From positions 868,001 through 932,000 of the forward strand of contig NZ_BAABBN010000004.1 in assembly GCF_039537985.1 (NCBI RefSeq): a DNA stretch of 64,000 nt, written 5' to 3'. The notes beneath the pieces are model-generated. The model saw nothing but the letters and a program-made list of their open reading frames with translations, was not told the DNA's origin and ran no database searches. The position numbers and the translations under genes are program-made. The DNA is from Litoribacillus peritrichatus. Lineage in GTDB: Bacteria; Pseudomonadota; Gammaproteobacteria; Pseudomonadales; Litoribrevibacteraceae. This document shows positions 41,489-50,261 of the stretch, in pieces; position 1 is the first letter of the stretch; every line of letters starts with the position of its first letter.

Positions 41489-41519
41489 CTCAGAGATCGA
41501 TAGGAATTAGGCGTTGGGC

Positions 41520-43241
41520 TTATCGCCCGTGACGCCATTTGTCTGTGCGCTTCAGCAGTAAATAACTGAAGCTACTGTACAGTAACTTAACGGCCAATGC
41601 GCTGATGAAAATCATCATCGCCATGGCGGCAGCGGGTGCCGTATCGCCAGCGTCATCCATGTTCAATACAGCCACTGATGCCAGCATGGTATCTACGCCA
41701 TATAAAAACACGACGGCTGAGACGGTGGTCATTGAGTTGACGAACAGATAGATTCCCACTTCTAAAATGGCAGGCACTGTCATCGGTAAGGTCACGCGGC
41801 CCATGGTGACATAGAAAGGGACTTTCAATGATTCAGAGACAGATTCAATTTCTCCCGGCAATTGTTTGAATGCGGTTACCATCGTCAGGTGACCAACGGT
41901 TAAGAAATGAATGACCGATGAGATGATTAGAATCAGAAAGGTACCGTAAATACTGTTCAGTGGGTTGTTGGGTGCGTTGAAGAAAAAGATGTAACTCAAG
42001 CCCAGCACCAAACCTGGAACGGCGGAGGGAATGACTGAAAGCATGTGAATGGCTTTACGTAACTTTGGCCAGGCGTCGATCTTTTGGCAGCCGTATGCGG
42101 ATAAAAAGATGAACGCAGTGCCGATGACCATGGTGCCGGCGGACATGATTAATGAATTAGCGAAGGCGCCCCAGCCGCCACCGTCCATCATGTCGAATTG
42201 GTAGTTGTTCAGCGACAGGCTCAGGTCGTATGGCCAAAAGGTGACGAGCGACGAGTAACCAGCCATTAAAATTACCGCTAACATCACCATAGAAATCAGG
42301 CTGCAGTATACAAAACCGAACCCGTCGCGAAGTTTATCTTTTTGCGGTTTGAATACGATGGATTTACTGTCAAACATGGATTGCTGCTTACGTTGGACCC
42401 ATTGATCGACCATGAAGGTGATCAGAGCAGGAACGAGCAGGACAATACTCACCACGGCTCCCATGGAAAAGTTTTGCTGACCTATGACTTGCTTATAAAT
42501 GTCGGTAGCCAACACGTTGTATTGGCCTCCGATGACTTTAGCAATGCCGAAGTCGGTAACGACCAGCGTAAAGATGACCGCAGTGGCAGAGATCAAACCG
42601 TATTTGCAGCCAGGTAAGGTGACGGTGAAGAACGTTCGCCAAGGGTTTGCCCCCAGGACTTCGCTGGCTTCATACAGACGAGCGTCTTGTTGTTTTAATG
42701 ACGTGGTCAGAATGATCAGTGCATGAGGGAACGCCCAAAATGAAATGGCGAATACGATGCCTGAAAGGCCATAAATACTTTCGAACGGCCACCATTCTTT
42801 CAATACCCCCTGATTGCCAAACCAGTAAATGAGGCTGATGGCGGAGAGCAAAGATGGGGTTAACAGCGGAATGTAAGCAATGCCTTTAAAAACGGATTTG
42901 CCCACCACTTGTGTTCGGGTCATGCACCAGGCGAAAGTGAAGGCGAGACTGATGATGATGACGGTGGCTACGGCCCCTAACACCAGTGTGTTGCCAATGG
43001 AGTGGGTCAGTGCCGGGTTGGTCAGGTAGTTAACAAAGTTCTGAAAACCGACCCAGTTTTTATCGCTGTCCTGAAGGCTGTGAATGAATAATGCGCCTAA
43101 GGGGAGTACCAAAGCACAAGCGAGGATGGAGATCAGGGTCAGTAACCACACTCTGCGAATCAGGTTTTCTTTATCCAGATTCAAGACGTTCAACCGGGAT
43201 ACAGGTTGATGTTGAAGGTTGGGCGAGATCTGTTGTGACAT
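41520..43241 (-). CDS. 2-aminoethylphosphonate ABC transporter permease (fused, PhnU2 type)
   Basis: A 573-residue permease made of two BPD-type permease halves in one chain, about 12 TM segments. Each half has an EAA loop (ASEVLGANPWRTFFTVTLPG; SESLKVPFYVTMGRVTLPM). This fits the TIGR03262 group found in AEP loci. It carries the substrate across the inner membrane. It is the last gene of the minus-strand transporter set: binding protein (44580), ATPase (43271), permease. The gap to the ATPase gene is 29 bp. Confidence 0.92.
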   Translation of the reverse strand: MSQQISPNLQHQPVSRLNVLNLDKENLIRRVWLLTLISILACALVLPLGALFIHSLQDSDKNWVGFQNFVNYLTNPALTHSIGNTLVLGAVATVIIISLAFTFAWCMTRTQVVGKSVFKGIAYIPLLTPSLLSAISLIYWFGNQGVLKEWWPFESIYGLSGIVFAISFWAFPHALIILTTSLKQQDARLYEASEVLGANPWRTFFTVTLPGCKYGLISATAVIFTLVVTDFGIAKVIGGQYNVLATDIYKQVIGQQNFSMGAVVSIVLLVPALITFMVDQWVQRKQQSMFDSKSIVFKPQKDKLRDGFGFVYCSLISMVMLAVILMAGYSSLVTFWPYDLSLSLNNYQFDMMDGGGWGAFANSLIMSAGTMVIGTAFIFLSAYGCQKIDAWPKLRKAIHMLSVIPSAVPGLVLGLSYIFFFNAPNNPLNSIYGTFLILIISSVIHFLTVGHLTMVTAFKQLPGEIESVSESLKVPFYVTMGRVTLPMTVPAILEVGIYLFVNSMTTVSAVVFLYGVDTMLASVAVLNMDDAGDTAPAAAMAMMIFISALAVKLLYSSFSYLLLKRTDKWRHGR

Positions 43242-43270
43242 GTGTATTTACCGAAATGTTTGGGAATGAT

Positions 43271-44410
43271 TCAAACGGTGTTTTTGTTCGTTGATTTGTT
43301 CGTTGATTTGTTCGTTGATTTGTTCGTTGATTTGTCCGCTGAGTTGCGGGATTGCGTTTGCTTGATTAGCGGTTCGGTGGCGCGCTGCTCATTATATTGA
43401 GATTCTTCTTCCTGTAACTGATAAACCAGCGGGTGTAATTCAAACCAGGCGATGTTGCCTGTGTGGAAATGGTTTAATTTGCAGTCGGCGGTGGCGATGT
43501 CTGCGAACAGCGGTTCAGTGGTTGCCTCGCTTTCCAGTGTTAAACGCGTGGTGGCGCCACGGTATTCGGTGGCAAGAATGATGCATTGATGGCGCTGTTC
43601 TGACGGCGAATTAAATAACTTGATCCACTCCGGTCGAACGACAATTGCGGGTTTGTTTTTGGTCAATGGCAGGTGGTTGATCGTTCCCACAAATTCAGCA
43701 ACAAAATCGGTACTTGGGTGGGTGTAGATTTCATCCGGTGTTCCGATTTGTTCAATCTCGCCGTGATTCAGCACTGCGATGCGGTCCGAAATCGCCAGGG
43801 CCTCTTCTTGATCATGAGTCACCATAATGGTGGTGATGCCCGTCTTTTTTTGCAGGGCTTTTAATTCGGCGCGAAGATTGTGGCGCACTTTGGCATCCAA
43901 AGCGGAAAGCGGTTCATCGAGTAACAGCAGCTTCGGGTTAGGCGCTAGTGCCCGAGCTAAAGCTACCCGTTGCTGTTGGCCACCAGACAGCTGAGCCGGG
44001 AAGCGCTCAGCCATCCCGTTCAGCCCAACCAGTTCAATTAATTCGCTGACGCGTGCTTTGATCTGTTGCTTGGGTTTTTTCTGAGATTTAAGCGCATAAC
44101 CCACATTTTCGGCCACCGTCAGGTTAGGAAACAGGGCGTAAGATTGAAACACAATGCCAAAATCACGTTGGCGCGCCGGTTTGTGACTGACTTCTTCACC
44201 CGCCAATAGGATGGTGCCGTCAGTGCAGTTTTCCAGGCCGGCAATGGTTCTTAACAGCGTGGTTTTGCCACAACCGGAAGGGCCTAAAAAGCTGACGAAT
44301 TCGCCTTCTCGAATGGTCAGGTTGATGTCTTTCAGGGCATGAAACTGATCGTAATATTTATGGACGGATTTAAGTTCAACGCTGTTGGCTTGGGTCGTTG
44401 TATTGGTCAT
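43271..44410 (-). CDS. phnT: 2-aminoethylphosphonate ABC transporter ATPase (PhnT type)
   Basis: 379 residues from the ATG at 44410, chosen because AGGGA is 5 nt upstream; the frame extends to 44536 without a ribosome site. Walker A is GPSGCGKTT, the signature LSGGQQQRVALARAL, and Walker B LLLLDEPLSALDAKV, followed by a TOBE-like C-terminal domain. The protein ends in an unusual tail with four KSTN repeats, coded by a 12-bp tandem repeat. It energises uptake with the permease at 41520. Confidence 0.93.
   Translation of the reverse strand: MTNTTTQANSVELKSVHKYYDQFHALKDINLTIREGEFVSFLGPSGCGKTTLLRTIAGLENCTDGTILLAGEEVSHKPARQRDFGIVFQSYALFPNLTVAENVGYALKSQKKPKQQIKARVSELIELVGLNGMAERFPAQLSGGQQQRVALARALAPNPKLLLLDEPLSALDAKVRHNLRAELKALQKKTGITTIMVTHDQEEALAISDRIAVLNHGEIEQIGTPDEIYTHPSTDFVAEFVGTINHLPLTKNKPAIVVRPEWIKLFNSPSEQRHQCIILATEYRGATTRLTLESEATTEPLFADIATADCKLNHFHTGNIAWFELHPLVYQLQEEESQYNEQRATEPLIKQTQSRNSADKSTNKSTNKSTNKSTNKNTV
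43287..43346. repeat. 12-bp tandem repeat at the 3' end of the ATPase gene
   Basis: TTCGTTGATTTG occurs four times without change, followed by a degenerate fifth copy (TCCGCTGAGTTG). It codes KSTN repeats. The unit is a multiple of three, so copy-number change would alter only tail length. Confidence 0.9.
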
Positions 44411-44579
44411 AAGATCCCTGAATGTTGTATGCGTGTTATACGAGTGTTTGGCGCTTGGATAATTAATTGTGTGACAGCCGGATGACGATTTGATGACAGC
44501 TTGCCCGCGCATTTTGTCATCTAACTGTGTGTTCATCCGGCCTCACGTTTCAGCAGATAGCTTTAAAGTAAAAAGCGAG

Positions 44580-45647
44580 TTAACTCTTTGGGTCAGACTT
44601 GCCGTCGTAGCGCTTTTGCCATTCTTCCAAAATCTGATCGCGGTTTTTCGCGGCCCACTCAAAGTCGTTGTTAATCATTTTGTCGGCAACGGCTGCCGGG
44701 AAATGCTTGACGGGTTTAGCAACGCCAGGGTAAGCAACAACGGCATAGCCTTGGTTGTATAATTTGTTGGCTTTTTCTGTGACAGACCAATCAACCAGTG
44801 TTTTAGCTGCGTCCATGTTGTCGGTTGTGTTTAGGATCGCAGTCGCTTCAATTTCCCAGCCAATGCCTTCAGTAGGGATGACTAACTCCAGCGGCGCTCC
44901 TTTTTCAATCAGTTTTGCTCCACGGTAAGCGAAAGAAATACCGATGGCGGTTTCACCGGAAGCAGCTAACTTACAGGGTTTAGAGCCAGAGTGTGTGTAA
45001 CGGCTGATGTTGGTGTGCAGGTTGTCCATGTAGTCCCAACCTTTGTCTTCGCCAAACGTTTGTAACCAGCTGGATACGTCCAGGAAGCCCGTGCCGGATG
45101 AGTTTGGGTTTGGCATGATGACGTGGCCTTTGTACTCTGGCTTGGTCAGATCTTCCCAAGAAGTGGGCTTGCTCAGGTTATGCTTTTTGGCTTCTTCGGT
45201 GTTGAAGCAGATGGCGCCTACCCAAGCATCCATACCTACCCATGCCGGATTTTCGCTGTTGTCGCGGAATTTGGCATCGAGTTTTTCTACGTTTTCGGGT
45301 TTGTACGATTCCAGCATGCCTTCATTTTTCATTTTCAGTAGGCTGGTTCCGGCTAAGCCCCAAACGACGTCGGCATGAGGGTTCGCTTTTTCTGCAAGCA
45401 GTTTGGCGGTGATCGTCCCTGTTGAGTCACGTACCCAGTTGATCTTAATGTCCGGGTGATCCTGGCTGAAGGCGTCGCCGTATGCTTTTAGAAGGTCTGC
45501 TTCAAGGGCGGTGTAAACCGTCAATTCCGTTACTTTTTTATCTGATACACCCAGCTCGGCCGTGTCGTTCCCGCAACCTGCTAACAATAGGGTAGAACTG
45601 GCCACTGCGGCAGCACAGAGTGTTTTTAGTTGAGTGCTCATGCTCAT
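44580..45647 (-). CDS. phnS: 2-aminoethylphosphonate-binding periplasmic lipoprotein (PhnS2 type)
   Basis: A 355-residue extracellular solute-binding protein. The signal ends in lipobox LLAGC (Cys25). The mature part has VYTALEADLLKAYGDAF, ADVVWGLAGTSL, and IMPNPNSSGTGFLDVSSWLQ, typical of family 1/ferric-type binding proteins in AEP loci (TIGR03261). It captures AEP for the ABC importer encoded downstream. Two PhnR-type palindromes lie in the 339-bp region upstream. A 169-bp gap separates it from the ATPase gene. Confidence 0.9.
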   Translation of the reverse strand: MSMSTQLKTLCAAAVASSTLLLAGCGNDTAELGVSDKKVTELTVYTALEADLLKAYGDAFSQDHPDIKINWVRDSTGTITAKLLAEKANPHADVVWGLAGTSLLKMKNEGMLESYKPENVEKLDAKFRDNSENPAWVGMDAWVGAICFNTEEAKKHNLSKPTSWEDLTKPEYKGHVIMPNPNSSGTGFLDVSSWLQTFGEDKGWDYMDNLHTNISRYTHSGSKPCKLAASGETAIGISFAYRGAKLIEKGAPLELVIPTEGIGWEIEATAILNTTDNMDAAKTLVDWSVTEKANKLYNQGYAVVAYPGVAKPVKHFPAAVADKMINNDFEWAAKNRDQILEEWQKRYDGKSDPKS

Positions 45648-45710
45648 AGTTTCTTCATCCTGATCGATTTTTGGTTATCTTCAAAGTAAATTCTGGGTAA
45701 TTATAAAGTC

Positions 45711-45724
45711 CTGGTTTGTACCAG
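45711..45724. promoter_or_regulatory. PhnR-type operator (transporter promoter, site 1)
   Basis: CTGGT-TTGT-ACCAG, an inverted repeat about 64 bp before the binding-protein start. One of four copies of a CTGGT-N4-ACCAG motif in the locus. Confidence 0.65.
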
Positions 45725-45773
45725 ATGTGACTAAGCTAACAGGGAAATAAGACAGTTTTATGTCAATATTGTT

Positions 45774-45793
45774 AATCTGGTATAAACCAGATT
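45774..45793. promoter_or_regulatory. PhnR-type operator (transporter promoter, site 2)
   Basis: AATCTGGT-ATAA-ACCAGATT, 8-bp arms around 4 bp. It is about 130 bp before the binding-protein gene and is the longest of the four sites. Confidence 0.7.
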
Positions 45794-45934
45794 AAAGAAG
45801 TGTAAAGTTATTTTCTAACAGCAGAGACCGAGCTCTGCGTCAGAAATTTGGACGCGTGTTTTTTAGTGGCATGGTTTAAAAAGATTGAATGATTGAACGT
45901 CTGATGGATTGTAAGAAAGAAGGCAGAAAAGATT

Positions 45935-45958
45935 CCGAGCCTAAGGGGTCAGGCTCGG
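45935..45958 (-). terminator. hairpin after phnR
   Basis: CCGAGCCT-AAGGGGTC... pairs with AGGCTCGG (8-bp stem, loop near GACCCCTT on the minus strand). It lies 29 bp past the phnR stop; the following tract (AATCTTTTC) is only moderately T-rich. Confidence 0.55.
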
Positions 45959-45986
45959 TCTGATGGTACGGTTTTGAGTGGAATGG

Positions 45987-46697
45987 CTATTGGTGTTCGA
46001 ACGATAACTTTAATTCCACTGCGTCGTGTCGCCAAAACTCCAGATCGTATTCCAGTACCTGATTTTCTTCTGTAAATCGGCAGCGGCGAATTTCAAGACA
46101 AGGGCTGCCGGGAGAAACGTGCAGTGAGCTTGCATCTTCTGCGTCGAGGGATGTGGGGTACATGGTCACGTCCGTGCGGGTGACGCCTTTTTGATAGTGT
46201 TCTTTGAATATCCCTGTGAGTGATTGGCTGAAGTCGTGTTTCAGTAAGCCAGGGCAAAGGTTGGCATCCACATAAATGTGTTCAAGCAGGATGGGGCGTT
46301 CATCGACACAACGCAAACGGCGAATGAGGTAGACTGGCGAACCTTCCGATAACCCCATGACCTGGGCGACTTCGCTGGGCGCTTCGCTGAGCTCTGTACT
46401 CAGTGGCGTGGTTGTTCCTGTTCTTTGTTGTTGCTTGATGATTTCGTTGAATGTCGCCGGGGATGTCGGGTCATACGTTAAACGCGTTGGTGAAACGAAC
46501 CAGCCTCGGCGGTTTAGCCGGTAGATAATGCCTTCTTTTTCCAGTTGCAGTAATGCTTCGCGTGCTGTGATCCGGGATGCATCGAACTGGTCGCTGAGTT
46601 GCCGTTCTGAAGGCAACTTGTCTTGTACGGTTAGGGTGCCCACGTCGATTTGATTTTTTATATGGTCGACGATTGTTTTATACTGTGGTTGAGACAT
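45987..46697 (-). CDS. phnR: GntR/HutC-family regulator of phosphonate genes (PhnR type)
   Basis: A 236-residue GntR protein with an N-terminal winged HTH (LPSERQLSDQFDASRITAREALLQLEKEG) split here as read, and a UTRA ligand domain (EGSPVYLIRRLRCVDERPILLEHIY; CLEIRRCRFTEE). Such regulators in AEP loci (TIGR03337 type) sense AEP or a product. It sits downstream of the FAD oxidase gene, 122 bp away. The four palindromes in the two control regions of the locus are the expected binding sites, including the one controlling its own operon. Confidence 0.9.
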   Translation of the reverse strand: MSQPQYKTIVDHIKNQIDVGTLTVQDKLPSERQLSDQFDASRITAREALLQLEKEGIIYRLNRRGWFVSPTRLTYDPTSPATFNEIIKQQQRTGTTTPLSTELSEAPSEVAQVMGLSEGSPVYLIRRLRCVDERPILLEHIYVDANLCPGLLKHDFSQSLTGIFKEHYQKGVTRTDVTMYPTSLDAEDASSLHVSPGSPCLEIRRCRFTEENQVLEYDLEFWRHDAVELKLSFEHQ

Positions 46698-46819
46698 AAG
46701 GTTTCATTGTGAAATTAAAAAAGTAGCGCAGATGCGTTTGTAACTTCGATCCGCGCCGGTGCAAACCATAGCATTTTTACGAACTTCGTGCAGGAAGCCA
46801 GCGGTGATTTTTGGTTTAC

Positions 46820-47953
46820 TTAATGCTGGTGTTCTTTGAACCACTCTTCTGCAATGGCAAAACTGGTGCTCATGCCCGTTCCTCCAAGACCGGTAATTAA
46901 GAACAGATTGTCTTGTGGTTGTTCCCAATACACGTGATCTGTTTTGGCTTTGCTGTAGATGCCAATCCACTGCTCTTTTAGCTCCCAGGATGGCAAGGTC
47001 ATGACTTTTTGGGCGTACTCTAAAATGAGCTGATTGATTCGCTGGTTAATGAAGGGAGAGGGGGTGTTGCCATATTCATGGGAATCTCCGAGGGTAATTT
47101 CACCGGTTTGATGCTGGGCGGCTAACAGGTGGATGCCATATTGAATCAGCTCTGGGTGATCTTGTTCAACACGGTTTCTCACTGCCTGCAAACTTTTGAC
47201 TTGATCGAAGGCGGGGTAGTGGAGCATGGATAAACCCGTCGACATCATAGGGCCAAAGGCCCAGTTTTGTGTTTGTTTTAAGGTTCGTACCATCTGCAGT
47301 TTACATACTGTTGGCGCTTGATCGGCTTCAAGGTCAAATAAAGAAGCAAATTGATGGCCGGGACAGCAGACGACTTGTCTTCCTTCAAACACACCCTTGT
47401 TGGTTACTACCTTGACGCCTTTGTCGTTGCTTTCAAAGTGTGAAACCAGGGTGTTGTATTGCAGTTGGCTGTTTTCAAAGCCATAAAGGTATTGGGTCAG
47501 TTGGGTTAATGCCTGTTGTGGGTTGATCAGTACATCCGTCTGACTAAAGAGTGCGCCTCTGAGTCCTTTTGGGTTTACACCGGGCGAGAGCACCTTTGCT
47601 TGTTCTGCATTGAGCAGTCGCGTTTGATAAGGCGGCAAGCTGATGTCTGTGTGGAATTCCTCCATGGCTGCCATTTCATCGTCGTGGTGGGCCACCATAA
47701 GCATGCCGCACTCATTGGCCCAGAACTTGGCTTTCTTGGCGTAATGCTTCCATACCTCTTTGCTTTTCATTGCCCGGTTAAGCGCTGATCCTTTTGGCAT
47801 TCCTAAGGGAAGTACCATGCCGAAGTTGCGAATGGAGGCTTCATTCGGGCCTTCATTTTTTTCAATAATGAGTACTTTTTTTCCTGCTTCACAACCTTTA
47901 AGGGCGAACGCTAAACCCGCGATACCGCCACCCACAATGATTAAGTCAAACAT
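46820..47953 (-). CDS. FAD-dependent oxidoreductase of the phosphonate locus (DAO family)
   Basis: A 377-residue DAO-type flavoprotein with FAD motif VGGGIAGLAF (7-16) and the C-terminal ITGLGGTGMSTSFAIAEEW. It matches the TIGR03364 group that travels with phnW/phnX. Flavoenzymes next to phnWX have been reported to oxidise AEP derivatives such as N-methyl-AEP to phosphonoacetaldehyde, which would feed PhnX; that this copy does so is inference. It diverges from phnW across a 200-bp control region with two operators. Confidence 0.85.
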   Translation of the reverse strand: MFDLIIVGGGIAGLAFALKGCEAGKKVLIIEKNEGPNEASIRNFGMVLPLGMPKGSALNRAMKSKEVWKHYAKKAKFWANECGMLMVAHHDDEMAAMEEFHTDISLPPYQTRLLNAEQAKVLSPGVNPKGLRGALFSQTDVLINPQQALTQLTQYLYGFENSQLQYNTLVSHFESNDKGVKVVTNKGVFEGRQVVCCPGHQFASLFDLEADQAPTVCKLQMVRTLKQTQNWAFGPMMSTGLSMLHYPAFDQVKSLQAVRNRVEQDHPELIQYGIHLLAAQHQTGEITLGDSHEYGNTPSPFINQRINQLILEYAQKVMTLPSWELKEQWIGIYSKAKTDHVYWEQPQDNLFLITGLGGTGMSTSFAIAEEWFKEHQH

Positions 47954-48007
47954 AGTTTTATCCTGCTAAATAAAGAGATTTCAATAGTTGGTTACAATTA
48001 TTGACTT

Positions 48008-48019
48008 TGGTATATACCA
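48008..48019. promoter_or_regulatory. PhnR-type operator (divergent promoter, site 3)
   Basis: TGGTATATACCA, a perfect 12-bp palindrome, right after TTGACT (48001-48006), a good -35 for the plus strand, so it would overlap the promoter spacer. It lies 55 bp from the FAD oxidase start. Confidence 0.7.
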
Positions 48020-48107
48020 GATAATAATTTCTTTTTGTTGCAGTTTAATGAAACTTTACTGGTAGCTATTGACCTCTCTGGGTTGAAATCAATACTATGC
48101 AGAAAAT

Positions 48108-48119
48108 TGGTATATACCA
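48108..48119. promoter_or_regulatory. PhnR-type operator (divergent promoter, site 4)
   Basis: TGGTATATACCA again, followed by GATAAT exactly as in site 3. A TTGACC-N18-TACTAT promoter (48069-48098) ends 10 bp before it, placing the site over the likely transcription start of phnW. Confidence 0.7.
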
Positions 48120-48155
48120 GATAATTGTGCTTTAAGGATGAACTTAGGAGTTCTT

Positions 48156-49328
48156 GTGAATCAGCTATCGGATAACCCTTACTTGTTACTTACCCCCGGA
48201 CCGCTTTCCACCAGCCCGACGGTGCGTCAGGCAATGATGAAAGATTGGTGTACCTGGGATGATGAATATAATGCGTTGGTGCAAAGCATTCGCTCTCGTT
48301 TGGTTGATCTGGCGCTGCCAGAGCACCCGGAATGTTTTGATCAATATACGTCAGTATTAATGCAGGGCAGCGGTTCGGCCTCGGTGGAGTCGGTGATTGG
48401 TTCAGTGATTCCGACTGATGGAAAATTGTTGGTGTTAGCGAACGGTCATTATGGCCAACGCATTGGTCAGATGGCGGGGGTTTTAAATATAGACTCGTAC
48501 GTTTGGGACTTTGGAGAATCAGGTGCGATTGATTTGCCGGAACTGGATGCATTTCTGGCCGTGCACCAAGAATTTACCCATGTGGCTGTGGTGCATTGTG
48601 AAACCACAACAGGCCGCTTGAACCCGCTAGAGCGCATTGCACCCATAGTGAAACGCCATCAGTGCGAGTTTATTGTGGATGCCATGTCCAGTTTTGGGGG
48701 GGTTCGTATAGATGTTGCCTCGCTCGGTATCGATTATCTGATCAGCAGCGCCAACAAGTGCATTCAGGGCGTCCCGGGCTTTGGTTTTATTATCGCGAAT
48801 AAAACCAAGCTTGCAGCCTGTGAAGGGGTGGCGCGCTCCGTATCTTTGGATTTATTTGGCCAATGGCAAGGGATGGAACAAGGCAATGGCAAATGGCGTT
48901 TTACTTCCCCGACGCACACCGTGCGGGCCTTCGATCAGGCGTTGAGTGAATTAGCCCAAGAGGGCGGAGTAGCGGCCAGGCACCAGCGATATTCAAACAA
49001 TCATTATGTGCTGGTGGAAGGCATGCGCGCATTAGGTTTTGAAACCTTACTTGAAGACGAAGCGCAGTCGCCATTTATTACTACGTTCTTTAATCCTTCC
49101 CACAGTGACTATGACTTTAAGCGCTTTTATACCCGTTTGAAGGAAGCCGGTTTTGTGATTTATCCGGGCAAAGTCTCAGACGCGGATTGTTTTCGCATTG
49201 GCAATATTGGTCATGTATTTCCTGAGGACATGGCGCGTTTGATTTCTGCCATTGAACAGAATTGTTATTGGAATGCGCCTTCGTCAGAGCAAAAACAGCT
49301 CGAACATAAACAGCTAGAAACGGCTTAA
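48156..49328 (+). CDS. phnW: 2-aminoethylphosphonate--pyruvate transaminase
   Basis: 390 residues from the GTG at 48156, which has TAGGAG 5 nt upstream; the ATG at 48138 is in frame but has only AAGG touching it. Class V aminotransferase with LLLTPGPLSTS at the N-terminus and the PLP lysine K201 in SSANKCIQG. It converts AEP and pyruvate to phosphonoacetaldehyde and alanine. It heads the plus-strand operon phnW-phnX-HD-eamA. Its C-terminus carries a repeated KQLEHKQLE stretch. Confidence 0.95.
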   Translation: MNQLSDNPYLLLTPGPLSTSPTVRQAMMKDWCTWDDEYNALVQSIRSRLVDLALPEHPECFDQYTSVLMQGSGSASVESVIGSVIPTDGKLLVLANGHYGQRIGQMAGVLNIDSYVWDFGESGAIDLPELDAFLAVHQEFTHVAVVHCETTTGRLNPLERIAPIVKRHQCEFIVDAMSSFGGVRIDVASLGIDYLISSANKCIQGVPGFGFIIANKTKLAACEGVARSVSLDLFGQWQGMEQGNGKWRFTSPTHTVRAFDQALSELAQEGGVAARHQRYSNNHYVLVEGMRALGFETLLEDEAQSPFITTFFNPSHSDYDFKRFYTRLKEAGFVIYPGKVSDADCFRIGNIGHVFPEDMARLISAIEQNCYWNAPSSEQKQLEHKQLETA

Positions 49329-49388
49329 CTTGCCTTTTTATTACTCACTTATTGATTACTTATTCATTGATTATTTGAAGAGAAACCT

Positions 49389-50231
49389 ATGCATCAAGTT
49401 CACCCATTTCAATACAAACGAGTTTACTCCGGTTCAGTCAAAGCGGTTATCTGCGATTGGGCTGGCACTACGGTTGATTTTGGCTCCGTTGCGCCGATTC
49501 GAGCCTTTCAGGCGCTGTTTGAGTCTCACGGTGTTTCGGCTTCTGAAGCCGAAGCTCGGGAACCCATGGGCACAGAGAAGAGTGAACACATTCGCCGCAT
49601 GTTAGCGATGCCTGCTATTCAGAAACAATGGCAGGCATCAAAGGGTAGGGCGTCAACAGAAGAGGATGTTCAGGCGCTGTACCATGAGTTTTTACCCATG
49701 CAAATTGAATCCATCCGAGCCAACAGCGCTTTAATTCCTGGTTGGTTGGTATCGGCTCAAACATTAAGAGAGCAGGGCATTAAATTGGGCGGGAATACCG
49801 GCTACAGCACTGAAATGTATCAGGCCTTGGCGGAAGTGGCCAGGGAATATGGGTACGTGGCAGATGCAAATGTGTGTGCAACCGAAGTGTCCAAAGGCAG
49901 ACCTTACCCCTATATGTCTCAAGCGGTGATGGAAAAGTTGGAAGTGGCCGAAGCTCAGGCTTGCGTCAAAGTCGATGACACTGAAACCGGCATTGAAGAA
50001 GGTCTAAATGCGGGTATGTGGACAGTGGCTGTCGCCATCAGCGGCAATGCCAACGGTTTAACTCAACCGGAGTGGGATTCACTGAATGAAGGTCAGCAGC
50101 AAGTCATTCGTAAAAAGTCATATCAACGGATGGCAATGTCGGGTGCCCATTATGTGATTGACTCCGTTGCCGACTTACCTGAAGTGGTTGCGGATATTAA
50201 CGAAAAACTGGCAAAGGGAATTCAGCCGTAA
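49389..50231 (+). CDS. phnX: phosphonoacetaldehyde hydrolase (phosphonatase)
   Basis: A 280-residue HAD-superfamily enzyme. The nucleophile is D23 in DWAGTTVD and the Schiff-base lysine is K64 in MGTEKSEHIRRM; the 41-residue spacing equals that of the characterised Bacillus enzyme. KVDDTETGIEEGLNAG provides the metal-binding acids. It splits phosphonoacetaldehyde to acetaldehyde and phosphate. It follows phnW by 60 bp. Confidence 0.96.
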   Translation: MHQVHPFQYKRVYSGSVKAVICDWAGTTVDFGSVAPIRAFQALFESHGVSASEAEAREPMGTEKSEHIRRMLAMPAIQKQWQASKGRASTEEDVQALYHEFLPMQIESIRANSALIPGWLVSAQTLREQGIKLGGNTGYSTEMYQALAEVAREYGYVADANVCATEVSKGRPYPYMSQAVMEKLEVAEAQACVKVDDTETGIEEGLNAGMWTVAVAISGNANGLTQPEWDSLNEGQQQVIRKKSYQRMAMSGAHYVIDSVADLPEVVADINEKLAKGIQP

Positions 50232-50261
50232 CTGGCTGGTTCTTTTCGTAGGAAGCTCTTA

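Noticed and set aside
44411..44536. 42-residue N-terminal extension of the phosphonate ATPase
   Set aside because: No ribosome site and no homology to the family; the ATG at 44410 has AGGGA upstream and places the ABC domain at the usual distance.
46704..46970. Minus-strand frame overlapping the end of the FAD oxidase
   Set aside because: It runs through the FAD oxidase C-terminus in another frame and has no family similarity.
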